Assembly: GCF_030734285.1 (NCBI RefSeq)
Contig: NZ_CP132295.1
Span: forward strand, 310,001-374,000
DNA from: Natronococcus sp. AD-5
GTDB lineage: Archaea > Halobacteriota > Halobacteria > Halobacteriales > Natrialbaceae
DNA length: 64,000 nucleotides
Direction of reading: 5' to 3'
The notes beneath the pieces are model-generated. The model searched no databases, was not told where the DNA came from, and was given only the letters and a program-made list of their open reading frames with translations. Below, one piece after another: positions 53,311 to 61,928 of the stretch (its first letter is position 1; each line of letters starts with the position of its first letter). Both the position numbers and the translations under genes were made by a program.

Positions 53311-53475
53311 TTACCCCTCGTAGCTGTCGTCCGTCCGATAGACGAGGACGAGGTACGCCGTGACGATCAGGAACACCGTCGCGTAGAGCACCGATCGCGC
53401 GTAGACGGAGTAGACGAACGCCGACGCGTTGAGCAAGATTCCGACCAGCACGAGACCCTCCTGGAGCCGCTGCAT
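53311..53475 (-). CDS. small two-helix membrane protein
   Basis: 54 aa: a polar N-terminus (MQRLQEG), two hydrophobic segments (LVLVGILLNASAFVYSV and VLYATVFLIVTAYLVLVY) and an acidic tail (RTDDSYEG). It follows the cupin gene by 38 bases on the same strand. Could be an accessory subunit of the adjacent tripartite transporter, but no family match is recognised. The ATG at 53475 is the natural start. Confidence 0.6.
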   Translation of the reverse strand: MQRLQEGLVLVGILLNASAFVYSVYARSVLYATVFLIVTAYLVLVYRTDDSYEG

Positions 53476-53513
53476 GCGTACGGATACGGAAACCCGGATA
53501 GTAAGTCCGGCGA

Positions 53514-53939
53514 TCACCCGGAGTCGTCCGTCGCGCGACCGTCGATCGCCTTGTCGGTCGTCTCGAGCTGGTGAACCGGGTACCGTCCGTCCTGCGGCCA
53601 GCCGATCGCCGCGAGTTTGCACGGCTCCTCGAACGGGTTGTGGAGCACGTGCGCGCCCGCCTCTCCCTCTCGAAACGCGATGAGCTCGTCCTCGCCGAGC
53701 GTCACGCTCTCCGTGGTCGTCTCGGCGCGGCAGGCACCGGACACGACGTAGAACAGCTCCTTCTGGTTCTCGTGGTAGTGGAAGTGGTTCTGCGAGAGTC
53801 GTTCGCCGGGCTCGAGCACCGCGACGTTGAAATTGAAGGCGTCGATTCCCAGGCTCGGCGAGGCCTCCCACCGGTTAGCCGGCTTTTCGGGATTCGTCTC
53901 GAACTCGTCCAGCACGACGTGTGTCCAGCCCTCTGCCAT
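53514..53939 (-). CDS. cupin-domain protein
   Basis: 141 aa single cupin. The first metal motif reads QNHFHYHENQKELFYVVSG and the second HVLHNPFEEP, giving the His/Glu set that holds a divalent metal. Single cupins act as small-molecule isomerases, dioxygenases or sensors. It lies 89 bases behind tctA on the same strand, so it may modify or sense the transported substrate. Confidence 0.82.
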   Translation of the reverse strand: MAEGWTHVVLDEFETNPEKPANRWEASPSLGIDAFNFNVAVLEPGERLSQNHFHYHENQKELFYVVSGACRAETTTESVTLGEDELIAFREGEAGAHVLHNPFEEPCKLAAIGWPQDGRYPVHQLETTDKAIDGRATDDSG

Positions 53940-54028
53940 GGGCTAACACTCGACGCTCGGGACTTAGTCGTTGCGGTGATCGTTCATGTAGCCCGTGTGC
54001 GCTCCGAAAACGGTTCCGAGACGGGAAT

Positions 54029-55528
54029 TCATCCGCTCGTAACCGCCTGTTCGAACCGTCCCTTGAGGAACGGCCCGAACAGGATCAGGAGAATGGCGAG
54101 CGACAGCAGGAACGAGAGCGGTTGTTCGATCGGATGGATGAAGATCCTGTATTCGCCGCCGGAGATCTGCAGCGACCGGAAGAAGTTCTCCTCCGCGATC
54201 GGTCCGAGAACGATACCGAGCACGAACGCGATGATCGAGTAGTTGTTCCGGACCATGTAGAACCCGAGGAGACCGAGGGCGATGACGGCGCCGACGTCCC
54301 ACCAGTTCTGGTTCAGCGTGAAGGCTCCCGCGAACGAGAGGACGACGACCATCGGGATGATCACGTTCGTGTCGAGCTCGGTGATTCGACTCGCGTACGG
54401 GATGAGGGTCAGTCCGACGACGAGGATCAGAATGTTCCCGAGGAACAGCGAGATGAACAGCGCGTACGTGATCTGGAGTTGCTCGCCGAACAGAACGGGA
54501 CCCGGCTGGAGACCGTGCATGAGGATGCCGCCGAGCAGAACCGCGGTCGATCCGCTTCCCGGAATGCCGAACGACAGCGTCGGGATGAGCGATCCGCTGA
54601 CGGTCGGATTGTTCGCGGCCTCCGGCGCGATGACACCGCGCGGATCTCCCTCGCCGAACTTCCCGTCCTTGGTCGACGATCTCGCCTCCTCGGCGTAGGC
54701 GACGAACGTCGACGTCGTCGCTCCGGAACCGGGAACCATACCGATTCCCATCCCGATGAGACCTGACTTCAGCGTCGTAACCGGGTACTTGAACACCGCC
54801 AATATACCGTCGCGGACGTTCCCCGCGATCTCGACGTCGTCTTCCGAGATCTGCTTTCTCGCGGCGAGTTTCATCATCTCGGCGAACGCGAACATGCCGA
54901 TCAGCGCCGCCACGAAGTCGATCCCCTCGTAGAGGCCGAACTGGCCGAACGTGTAGCGCGGACGCGGACTGAGAATGGCGGTACCGATCGTCGAGATCAT
55001 GAATCCGAGTGCGCCGGCCACGAGCCCTTTGACGATCGATCCCTGCGTGACGATCGTGATGAGCGAGATTCCGAGAATGGCGAGGAGGAAGTACTCGGGC
55101 GAGCCGAACGCGAGGACGACCTCGATGAGTAGCGGCGACAGGACGATCAGCGCGATCGCCGCGAGAAAGCCGTTCAGCGCCGACGCGGTCGTCGCGATCG
55201 CCAGCGCGTTCTTCGCCAATCCGTTCTTCGACATCGGATAGCCGTCGAGCGTCGTCGCCGCGGCCGACTCCGTTCCGGGGGCGTTGATGAGGATGGCCGA
55301 GATCGATCCGCCGAACATCGCACCGCTGTAAATCGCCACCAGCAAGATGATCGCGGCCGTCGCGTCGAGGGGGAGGGTGAGCGGCAAGACGATCGCCATC
55401 CCGACCGGCGAACCGATCCCTGGTAGCGCGCCGAGGATGATGCCGAGCAGTAAGCCGAGCGTCAGCCAGACGAGCATCTGGCCGCTTGTCGCTATCGACA
55501 GCCCCTCGAGAAAGGCGTCGAGCGCCAT
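54029..55528 (-). CDS. tctA: tripartite tricarboxylate transporter, large permease (TctA)
   Basis: 499 aa, about 11-12 membrane segments. The family hallmarks are LGALPGIGSPVGMAIVLPLT near the N-terminus and GMVPGSGATTSTFVAY in the middle. Forms the channel of a secondary, binding-protein-dependent importer for di- or tricarboxylates and related acids. The ATG at 55528 directly follows the TctB stop, so the two are co-translated. Confidence 0.92.
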   Translation of the reverse strand: MALDAFLEGLSIATSGQMLVWLTLGLLLGIILGALPGIGSPVGMAIVLPLTLPLDATAAIILLVAIYSGAMFGGSISAILINAPGTESAAATTLDGYPMSKNGLAKNALAIATTASALNGFLAAIALIVLSPLLIEVVLAFGSPEYFLLAILGISLITIVTQGSIVKGLVAGALGFMISTIGTAILSPRPRYTFGQFGLYEGIDFVAALIGMFAFAEMMKLAARKQISEDDVEIAGNVRDGILAVFKYPVTTLKSGLIGMGIGMVPGSGATTSTFVAYAEEARSSTKDGKFGEGDPRGVIAPEAANNPTVSGSLIPTLSFGIPGSGSTAVLLGGILMHGLQPGPVLFGEQLQITYALFISLFLGNILILVVGLTLIPYASRITELDTNVIIPMVVVLSFAGAFTLNQNWWDVGAVIALGLLGFYMVRNNYSIIAFVLGIVLGPIAEENFFRSLQISGGEYRIFIHPIEQPLSFLLSLAILLILFGPFLKGRFEQAVTSG

Positions 55529-56161
55529 CTACGCACCACCTCCCGGGAACGTCGTAGACGCGTCGAGAAACAGCGGTAGGAGCGGGCTGAAGTCGAAGAT
55601 GTGACCCTGATCGAACGGAAGGACGAGGTACGTCATAAACAGGTAAATCACGACCGTACCCAGGACGGCGAGTCCGACGCTGAGGGCGGGATTGACTCGG
55701 AACCAGAGGGTGTACGCGAGAATGTACAACGGCGTGGCGAAGAGAAACCCGGCACTCCACCCCACGATGAAGTACAAAATCGCCGTCGACACCATGAACA
55801 CCGTCTCGTTCACCTCGTAGCCGTACTCTGCACCGATCGTGTCCTTTTTGTACTCCTCGTCGGCGGTCGCCTCGTCCTCCTGGTCGCTCTCGTCGGCCGC
55901 AATCGTGTCCTCGTCGGAACTGGTAATACTGACACTTTTGGCGACGAACTTGTGGAGCGGGTCCGGAAGGTAGTTTTGCGACAGCAGGAGCAGCGATCCG
56001 ATAAAGACGACCGACGCAGTCAGTTGCGGGAATACTCTCGCATCGTCCGGGTAATTTTCGACGGCGGGTTCGATGATGAACACCGCGCTCACGACGAGGA
56101 ATGTGAGCAACATCACCTGTTCCGCCGTTACTCCTTTTCGTATCGATTTCAGAGTACTCAT
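55529..56161 (-). CDS. tctB: tripartite tricarboxylate transporter, small permease (TctB)
   Basis: 210 aa with four membrane segments, two before and two after an acidic 50-residue loop (TSSDEDTIAADESDQEDEA) that is much longer than in bacterial TctB (about 150 aa). Lies between the receptor and TctA genes without gaps. The extra acidic loop is probably a halophilic adaptation. Confidence 0.85.
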   Translation of the reverse strand: MSTLKSIRKGVTAEQVMLLTFLVVSAVFIIEPAVENYPDDARVFPQLTASVVFIGSLLLLSQNYLPDPLHKFVAKSVSITSSDEDTIAADESDQEDEATADEEYKKDTIGAEYGYEVNETVFMVSTAILYFIVGWSAGFLFATPLYILAYTLWFRVNPALSVGLAVLGTVVIYLFMTYLVLPFDQGHIFDFSPLLPLFLDASTTFPGGGA

Positions 56162-56182
56162 TATGGTATCAAAGGGCCGTGG

Positions 56183-57250
56183 CTAGGCGTGTTCTTCAAT
56201 GAGTTCGACGACTTCCAGTTCCTCCATCTCTTCGAACGCGTCGTCTATCGCCGCGTTCGCCTCTTCCGGCCCCTCGTAGAAGACCGGGTTCCCGGTTTCC
56301 TCCGACCAGTTCTGATACTCTTCGTGTTCGGTTGCCGTTTCGACTCGCGTGGTTAATTTCTCGATAACGCCGTCGGGAGTGTCCGGCGGCGCGTACAGTC
56401 CGCGCGTTACGCCAGCGATGAAGTCCATATCCGGGTATCCCTCGTCAGTTACCGACGGAATGTCCGGATACACTTCGGTTCCCTCGCTAAAGAACGTACA
56501 GATCGGATACACTCCTCCCGCGGCGACGTCGGGTTCCGTCCCCGCGTCGGTTCCGATCCCACAGGGGACCTCCCCGGATGTCACCGCTTCGGTGATCGGT
56601 CCGGTGCCGGTATACTGTACTCGTTCTTCCCACTGCCAGTCGTACTCCTCGGCGTATCCCTCGCCGTACTTCGCCAACAGCGTCATGATATCCTGCGGGC
56701 TTCCCGGCTCCTGGATACCGATCGAATCCCACTCGCCGGAGTTGTGCATCTCCCGCACGTCGTCGAACGTTTCGACCTCCCCTTCGTACTCCTCGTTGAC
56801 GATGAGACACCACGTTGACCGTCCGATATTGGCGACGCCCTTCAGTTCTCGTTGATCGAATCCCGGGTCCTCGAGCATCTGCGGTGGGACCTCAAGTGGC
56901 GTCGCGCTCCCCGCGATCGTGTGACCGTCCGGATTCGATCCGTACAGGTCTCCGAACCCGTTCAGCCCCCCTCCGCCCGGTACGTTGTCAACTTGGATGT
57001 CCTGGTCCATCGCCTCCGTGAGCGATCCGTGAATCCCTCGAGCGTACACGTCGGTACCGCCACCCTCGTCGTACGGGACGATGTACCGGATCGTCTCCGA
57101 CGGTTCCCAGTCTTCGCCGTCACCCGCTGCGGGCGCGTCGTCCTGCAGACACCCGGCGATTGATACGGCCGTTCCCGCACCAGCTACCCGGAGGAATCGC
57201 CGTCTAGTCGTTTCCCCTGCTAGTGTTGTTCGGTTTGTTTTCCCGGACAT
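56183..57250 (-). CDS. tctC: tripartite tricarboxylate transporter receptor (TctC-like lipoprotein)
   Basis: 355 aa solute receptor. The N-terminus has ETTRRRFLRVAGAGTAVSIA followed by GCLQ: a Tat signal with a lipobox, so it is exported folded and lipid-anchored outside. The mature part shows IRYIVPYDEGGGTDVYARG, the BugE/TctC ligand-binding start, and ends in GLYAPPDTPDGVIEKL. It delivers a carboxylate to TctAB. The ATG at 57250 is used; a GTG at 57292 would add 14 residues. A TATA-like element lies at 57322-57340. Confidence 0.88.
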   Translation of the reverse strand: MSGKTNRTTLAGETTRRRFLRVAGAGTAVSIAGCLQDDAPAAGDGEDWEPSETIRYIVPYDEGGGTDVYARGIHGSLTEAMDQDIQVDNVPGGGGLNGFGDLYGSNPDGHTIAGSATPLEVPPQMLEDPGFDQRELKGVANIGRSTWCLIVNEEYEGEVETFDDVREMHNSGEWDSIGIQEPGSPQDIMTLLAKYGEGYAEEYDWQWEERVQYTGTGPITEAVTSGEVPCGIGTDAGTEPDVAAGGVYPICTFFSEGTEVYPDIPSVTDEGYPDMDFIAGVTRGLYAPPDTPDGVIEKLTTRVETATEHEEYQNWSEETGNPVFYEGPEEANAAIDDAFEEMEELEVVELIEEHA

Positions 57251-57321
57251 ACTTGTTGAACGCGAACTCTGTAGCGTGTTATTCTGCTTCACGGGTCAGA
57301 GTCACACTACCATGATCAAAC

Positions 57322-57340
57322 AGTATAAATATAAAGTTTT
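57322..57340 (-). promoter_or_regulatory. TATA element of the tctCBA operon
   Basis: On the minus strand AAAACTTTATATTTATACTG is a strong AT-rich TATA region about 72-90 bases before the ATG at 57250 and 30-48 before the GTG at 57292. It implies a short leader if the ATG is used. Confidence 0.5.
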
Positions 57341-57427
57341 CTCTTAATTCCAGCGCCGACCGTCGGATCGGTATCTAATACGGTACCGTTTACTTGTTTT
57401 TATTATGATATTATTGCGCCGTCCCGA

Positions 57428-57450
57428 CCGCCCGGTTGCAGAACGGGCGG
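57428..57450. repeat. 7-bp inverted repeat
   Basis: CCGCCCG and CGGGCGG with a nine-base spacer, between the tct operon promoter and the Usp gene at 57538. Likely a hairpin or operator. Confidence 0.4.
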
Positions 57451-57537
57451 CCGTAACGGTACTCGTCTGAGCGAACCGTCGGCGTTTCCGCCGCGGGGCG
57501 GGTAAACGATATATGGGATGCGACCATCGACGTAGCC

Positions 57538-57966
57538 ATGACGATCATTGCAGCGATCGATCGGTCCGATAGGGCGCCTGCGATCATCGAGGAAGCGAAA
57601 CGATTAGGGGAGGCTTTCGACGAACCCGTTGAAGTCGTTCACGTCCTCTCCCGCGACGAATTCGTCTCGCTTGAGCAGACGAACGTCAGCGAGACGGGGG
57701 ACACGATACCGACGCAGGAGGTCGTAGAGATCGCGGCGGAGATCGCAGCGGAGGCGATCGACCGGTCGGACGTCGAGGCGACGCCGGTCGGACTCCTGGG
57801 CGATCCCGCGGACGAGATCGTCGACTACGCTGCCGACGAAGGGGCGAGTTACCTCGTCGTCGCGGGGCGAAAGCGCTCGCCGGTCGGAAAGGCGCTGTTC
57901 GGAAGCGTCGTGCAATCGATTCTGCTCAACGCCTCCTGTCCCGTCGTCTCCCTCCGCGTCGAGTAG
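57538..57966 (+). CDS. universal stress protein (UspA family)
   Basis: 142 aa. Starts MTIIAAIDRSDRAPAIIEEA and has the ATP-binding loop GRKRSPVGKALFGSVVQSIL (G-2x-G-9x-G-S-like). Divergent to the tctCBA operon across about 290 bases. Frequently found beside transporters in haloarchaea, possibly as a nucleotide-dependent regulator. Confidence 0.85.
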   Translation: MTIIAAIDRSDRAPAIIEEAKRLGEAFDEPVEVVHVLSRDEFVSLEQTNVSETGDTIPTQEVVEIAAEIAAEAIDRSDVEATPVGLLGDPADEIVDYAADEGASYLVVAGRKRSPVGKALFGSVVQSILLNASCPVVSLRVE

Positions 57967-58093
57967 CGCCGTCTGGTCCGTCGCCCGGTTGATTCGAAAC
58001 TGCGTCGCGAAGGCGAGTCGGTTTCGTCCCGCCCGGGTGGCGAATGGTACCGAAACGCAAAATTTTTTGCAAGATTACGTTCTACACAAACGC

Positions 58094-58879
58094 ATGGGCA
58101 GCTATAGCGACTACGAGAGTATTACAGTCGACGTCGAAGACGGGGTCGCCACGATCGAATTTCACCGGCCCGAAGTACACAACGCGCTCAACAACGACGT
58201 TATGTTGGATCTCAAGCGGGCGTTCGACGAGATTCAGTTAGACCGCGATATCGACGCGGTCGTCATCACCGGCGAGGGCGACGACGCGTTCTCCGCGGGT
58301 GCGGATATCTCGCAGTACGCCGGGCCGGCGGACGAGCACGATCCGCTCCAGAAGGATCGCCAGGAACTGTTCTACGAGATGTACCAGAAGCCGTTCGAGT
58401 GTCACGCGCCGGTCATCGCGAAGATCAACGGTTACTGCGTCGGCGGCGGCCTGATCTTCGCGATGTACTGCGACCTTCGAATCGCGGTCGAGGAGGCGAA
58501 GTTCGGCGTTCCGACCGCGAACATCGGTCAGATTCCGACCGGCGGTTCGACGTGGCGGGCCGTCGAGCTCGTCGGCGAGGCGAAGGCGAAAGAGCTCGTG
58601 TACACCGCGGGGATGATCGACGCGGCGGAAGCAGAACGGATCGGACTGATCAACCGCGCCGTTCCGAGAGCGGAACTGGACAGAACCGTCGACGACATCG
58701 TGGCCGGAATTCGAGACACCGGAAGGCAGGCGGTGAAAAACTCGAAACGGGCGCTCAACGGCGCGACCCGCGCCGAGAACATCGACGAAGCGCGGGACCA
58801 AGAGGCGGAGATCTGGTGGGAGCAGTTCGCCACCGAGGAGCGCCGCGAACTCGTCGACGAGTTCAACGAGGAACGATGA
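58094..58879 (+). CDS. crotonase-fold acyl-CoA enzyme lacking the usual catalytic glutamates
   Basis: 261 aa enoyl-CoA hydratase/isomerase superfamily member. CoA and oxyanion-hole segments are clear: AFSAGADISQY and YCVGGGLIFAMYCDLRIA. However, the two catalytic Glu positions of hydratases are Ile121 (in GGGLIF instead of GGGCEL) and Thr141 (in GVPTANIG instead of the PE motif), so hydration is unlikely. Isomerase, thioesterase or decarboxylase chemistry is possible. The start at 58094 follows an AT-rich promoter (aaattttttgc). Its TGA overlaps the next gene start (ATGA). Confidence 0.85.
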   Translation: MGSYSDYESITVDVEDGVATIEFHRPEVHNALNNDVMLDLKRAFDEIQLDRDIDAVVITGEGDDAFSAGADISQYAGPADEHDPLQKDRQELFYEMYQKPFECHAPVIAKINGYCVGGGLIFAMYCDLRIAVEEAKFGVPTANIGQIPTGGSTWRAVELVGEAKAKELVYTAGMIDAAEAERIGLINRAVPRAELDRTVDDIVAGIRDTGRQAVKNSKRALNGATRAENIDEARDQEAEIWWEQFATEERRELVDEFNEER

Positions 58880-60063
58880 CCGGGGGACCGCTGTCCGACG
58901 TTTCGGTCGTCGAGATGACCGGCCACCGAGCAGGTCCCTTCTGCGGTGCGCTCCTGGCGGACATGGGCGCCGACGTCGTGAAGATCGAACGTCCAGGCGT
59001 CGGCGATCCGGCGCGGTCTCAGGGGATCGGCCCCGACGGCAAGTCCGGCTACTTCATGGCCAACAATCGCAACAAGCGCTCGGTCACGATAGATCTCAAG
59101 TCCGACGCCGGCACGGAAGCGGCGCGCGAACTCATCGCCGGCGCGGACGTCTTTGTCGAGAACTTCGGGTACGGGGTGACCGACAAGCTCGGCATCGGTT
59201 ACGACGATATCAGCGAGCGTAATCCCGAGATCGTGTATGCGAGCATCAAGGGATACGGCGAGACCGGGCCGAAACGAAAGCGTCCGGGGCTCGACCTGAT
59301 CCTCCAAGCGGAGGGCGGGATCATGAGTGTCACCGGTCCGGAGGGCGGCGAACCGGTCAAGGTCGGCCAGGCGATCGGCGACCTCACTACTGGCATGTTC
59401 GCCGCGATTGGAATCCTCGCACGGCTGTACGAGCGCGACTGCGCGTCGGAGTTCACGGGGAAGTTCGACGTCGGCCTGTTCGACACCATCGTGACGCTGA
59501 TGAACGAGTACCTCACCGAGTACTCGATGGACGGCTCCGTTCCGGGTCCGCAGGGCGTGACCCATCAGACGCTCGTTCCGTACCAGCGGTTCGAGACCGC
59601 AGACGGGGCGATCGTCACCGGCGTCCCGAGCGACGACCGCTGGGACGATTTCGTCGACCTCGTCGGAACCGAGGCGCTCCGCGAGTACTCGACGAACGCA
59701 TCCCGCCAGGAAAACCAGGAGCGGGTTACGGATCTGATTCAGGCGGCCCTCGAGGAGGAATCGACCGAGTACTGGATCGAGACGCTGACCGCGGCGAACT
59801 TTCCCTGCGGACCGATCAACGACGTGGCGCAGGTCGTCGAGGACGAGCAGACGAGCGCTCGAAATCTCGTCGTGGAACACGAGGATCCGGACTGGGGCGA
59901 GTGTCTGCTGCCGGGGCACCCGATCAACTTCCCGGACCACGACGAGACCGTGCGCTCGCCGGCACCGCGGCTCGGCGAGCACACTCGAGAGGTGTTCGAC
60001 GACGTCGCGGACGATCAGACGACCCTCAAGCAGTGGACCGAGGACGGCGCGTTCGGCGGCTAG
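58876..60063 (+). CDS. class III CoA-transferase (CaiB/BaiF family)
   Basis: 395 aa. N-terminal VSVVEMTGHRAGPFCGALLA and KIERPGVGDPAR are family motifs; the catalytic Asp is Asp140 in KRPGLDLILQAEGG. It exchanges CoA between organic acids through an enzyme-bound anhydride. The 4-base overlap with the crotonase gene shows they act together, so the acid is activated to a CoA ester and then changed by the crotonase. Substrate not identified (oxalate, 2-hydroxy- or branched acids are options). Confidence 0.88.
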   Translation: MTGGPLSDVSVVEMTGHRAGPFCGALLADMGADVVKIERPGVGDPARSQGIGPDGKSGYFMANNRNKRSVTIDLKSDAGTEAARELIAGADVFVENFGYGVTDKLGIGYDDISERNPEIVYASIKGYGETGPKRKRPGLDLILQAEGGIMSVTGPEGGEPVKVGQAIGDLTTGMFAAIGILARLYERDCASEFTGKFDVGLFDTIVTLMNEYLTEYSMDGSVPGPQGVTHQTLVPYQRFETADGAIVTGVPSDDRWDDFVDLVGTEALREYSTNASRQENQERVTDLIQAALEEESTEYWIETLTAANFPCGPINDVAQVVEDEQTSARNLVVEHEDPDWGECLLPGHPINFPDHDETVRSPAPRLGEHTREVFDDVADDQTTLKQWTEDGAFGG

Positions 60064-60099
60064 CTCGTCGATCTTTTCCCGAAGAACGAAAAAGGACGC

Positions 60100-61710
60100 T
60101 TACTCGAGGTCCGGTCGCGAGAGTTCGGTCTCCTTCGCGGTGATGATCTCGAGCAGCGCCGGCGTTCCGGACTCAGTCTGCTCGAGGGCGCGCTCGATCG
60201 CCGGTGCGACCTCGTCGGGATCCTCGACCCGCTCGCCGTAGCCGCCGAGCGCCGTTCCGACGTCCGCGAAGTCCCCTGAGAACGGCGTATCGTAGGAGGC
60301 CATCTCGTAGTTGTTCAGGTGGATCGTCAGGATCGGGAGGTCCTCCCTGACCGCCGTCTCGAAGTCAAGACCGGTCATCCCGATCGCACCGTCGCCCATG
60401 ATGTTGATACAGTGCTTGTCCGGGTGGAGGAGCTTGGCGCCCATCGCCAGGCCGAGTCCGTACCCGAGCTGCGTGGTCTTCCCCCAGCCGATGTACGACA
60501 GCGGCTCGGTCGACTCCCAGAACGGTGCCAGGAAGTCCCGCGGATTGCCGGCGTCGTGAGTGATGATCGCGTCCTCGGCGTCGACGACCTCGGTGAGTTC
60601 GTTGATCACGCGGTACGGGTTGATCGGCGTCTCGTCGGAGGTCAGCTTCGGACGCCACTCCTCCAGCCACTCCTCCTTGACGGATTCGATCTCGGCGGTG
60701 ACCTCGTCGTACCGACCGCGGGAGTCGCCGACCCGCTCGTCGATCGACCGGGTCAGTGCGTCGAGAGTTAGCTTGGCGTCGCCGACGAGCGAGTGGTCGG
60801 CTTCGACGTCCTTGTCGATGTCCGTCGGATCGAGCGTCGCGTGAACGATCGTCGGCCCGTCGGGAACAGTCACACCGTAGGCGGTTTCGATGAAGCTACA
60901 CCCGATACCGAAGATGAGATCCGCCTCCCGGAAGAAGTGGGCGAGCTGTCCCGGTTCGCTCTTACTTCCGGCGCCGAGCGACAGCGGATGGGTCTCGGGA
61001 AACGCGCTCTTCCCGTTCAGACTGGTCGCGACGGGTGCTTCGAGCGTCTCTGCCAGCGACCGGAGTTCGTCCCACCCCTCCGCGTAGTGAACTCCCTGCC
61101 CGGCGTAGATAACCGGGTTCTCGGCCTCGAGCAGAACCGTCGCGATCTCGTCGACGTCGTCTGGATCGGGGCCGGTCCGGTTCGAGGACGTCGTCTGGTA
61201 CTCGAAGTCCTCAGACAGGTCGGTGTAGAAGACGTCCTTGGGGACCTCGACGACGGCCGGTCGCGGCCGGCCGTTTCTCGCCGCGCCGAAGGCCCGGCGC
61301 ATCGTTTCGCCGACTGCGTCCGGATTCGTCAGTTGCTCGCAGGATTTGCTCACCTGCTGATAGTTGATTAGCGAGTTGAACTTCGGATCAACGTCGGTCT
61401 TCGCCTCGTCGTAACCGGCCGGAATCGCGACGAGCGGCGCCGATTCGCCGTAGGCCTGGGCGACTCCGCCGAACGAGTTCTCCGTCCCGGGCCCGTGCTG
61501 GCACGCGAACGCGCCGACCTTCTCACCGGAAGTCAGCCGGCCGACCGCGTCCGCCATGTGGACGGCGGTCCGCTCCTGTCTGGTAATGATCGTCCGAATT
61601 CCCACCTCTTCGGCCGCTCCGGTGTCGAAGAGCGGATTGCTCGGAAAGCCGAACAGATACTCTACTCCCTCCTCCTTCAGGATACTCGCGATTGCTTGAT
61701 TAACGTCCAT
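60100..61710 (-). CDS. thiamine-diphosphate-dependent enzyme (acetolactate synthase-like)
   Basis: 536 aa three-domain ThDP enzyme. The catalytic glutamate is Glu46 (TRQERTAVHMAD), the central domain starts at about residue 190 (EIATVLLEAENPVIYAGQGV), and the ThDP-binding motif is NIMGDGAIGMTGLDFETAVR, about residues 410-430, followed by LNN. The family includes acetolactate synthase, 2-hydroxyacyl-CoA lyase, oxalyl-CoA decarboxylase and sulfoacetaldehyde acetyltransferase; the active-site set here does not fix one. Start at 61710 (MDVNQAIASILKEE) is preferred over the 15-codon longer frame. Lies between two CoA-transferase genes, a context that suits a CoA-dependent lyase. Confidence 0.82.
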   Translation of the reverse strand: MDVNQAIASILKEEGVEYLFGFPSNPLFDTGAAEEVGIRTIITRQERTAVHMADAVGRLTSGEKVGAFACQHGPGTENSFGGVAQAYGESAPLVAIPAGYDEAKTDVDPKFNSLINYQQVSKSCEQLTNPDAVGETMRRAFGAARNGRPRPAVVEVPKDVFYTDLSEDFEYQTTSSNRTGPDPDDVDEIATVLLEAENPVIYAGQGVHYAEGWDELRSLAETLEAPVATSLNGKSAFPETHPLSLGAGSKSEPGQLAHFFREADLIFGIGCSFIETAYGVTVPDGPTIVHATLDPTDIDKDVEADHSLVGDAKLTLDALTRSIDERVGDSRGRYDEVTAEIESVKEEWLEEWRPKLTSDETPINPYRVINELTEVVDAEDAIITHDAGNPRDFLAPFWESTEPLSYIGWGKTTQLGYGLGLAMGAKLLHPDKHCINIMGDGAIGMTGLDFETAVREDLPILTIHLNNYEMASYDTPFSGDFADVGTALGGYGERVEDPDEVAPAIERALEQTESGTPALLEIITAKETELSRPDLE

Positions 61711-61928
61711 AGTATTCTCTCCGAATTGCGGACTATCTACTCTACTCCCGAGCACTGAGATAAATGCTTCGGCGCCCTCACCGATTCTCGACCGGCCGTC
61801 GACTGCTACCCGCGGAGAGGCTACGTACGCTCGGTTCTCGGATCGGACGGTGATCGAAACGTCGGTGACGTCGGTCGTGGATAGTGCTGCCGCTCGAGCG
61901 ACCGACGCCGGGTCGGTCCGCCTCCGGG

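Noticed and set aside
53964-55760. 598-codon frame overlapping tctA/tctB
   Set aside because: Arg-rich shadow of the tctA and tctB genes in another frame on the same strand.
60064-60099. Short CTTTT...AAAAG dyad between the convergent CoA-transferase and ThDP genes
   Set aside because: The symmetry is weak and the gap very short, so I did not list it as a terminator.
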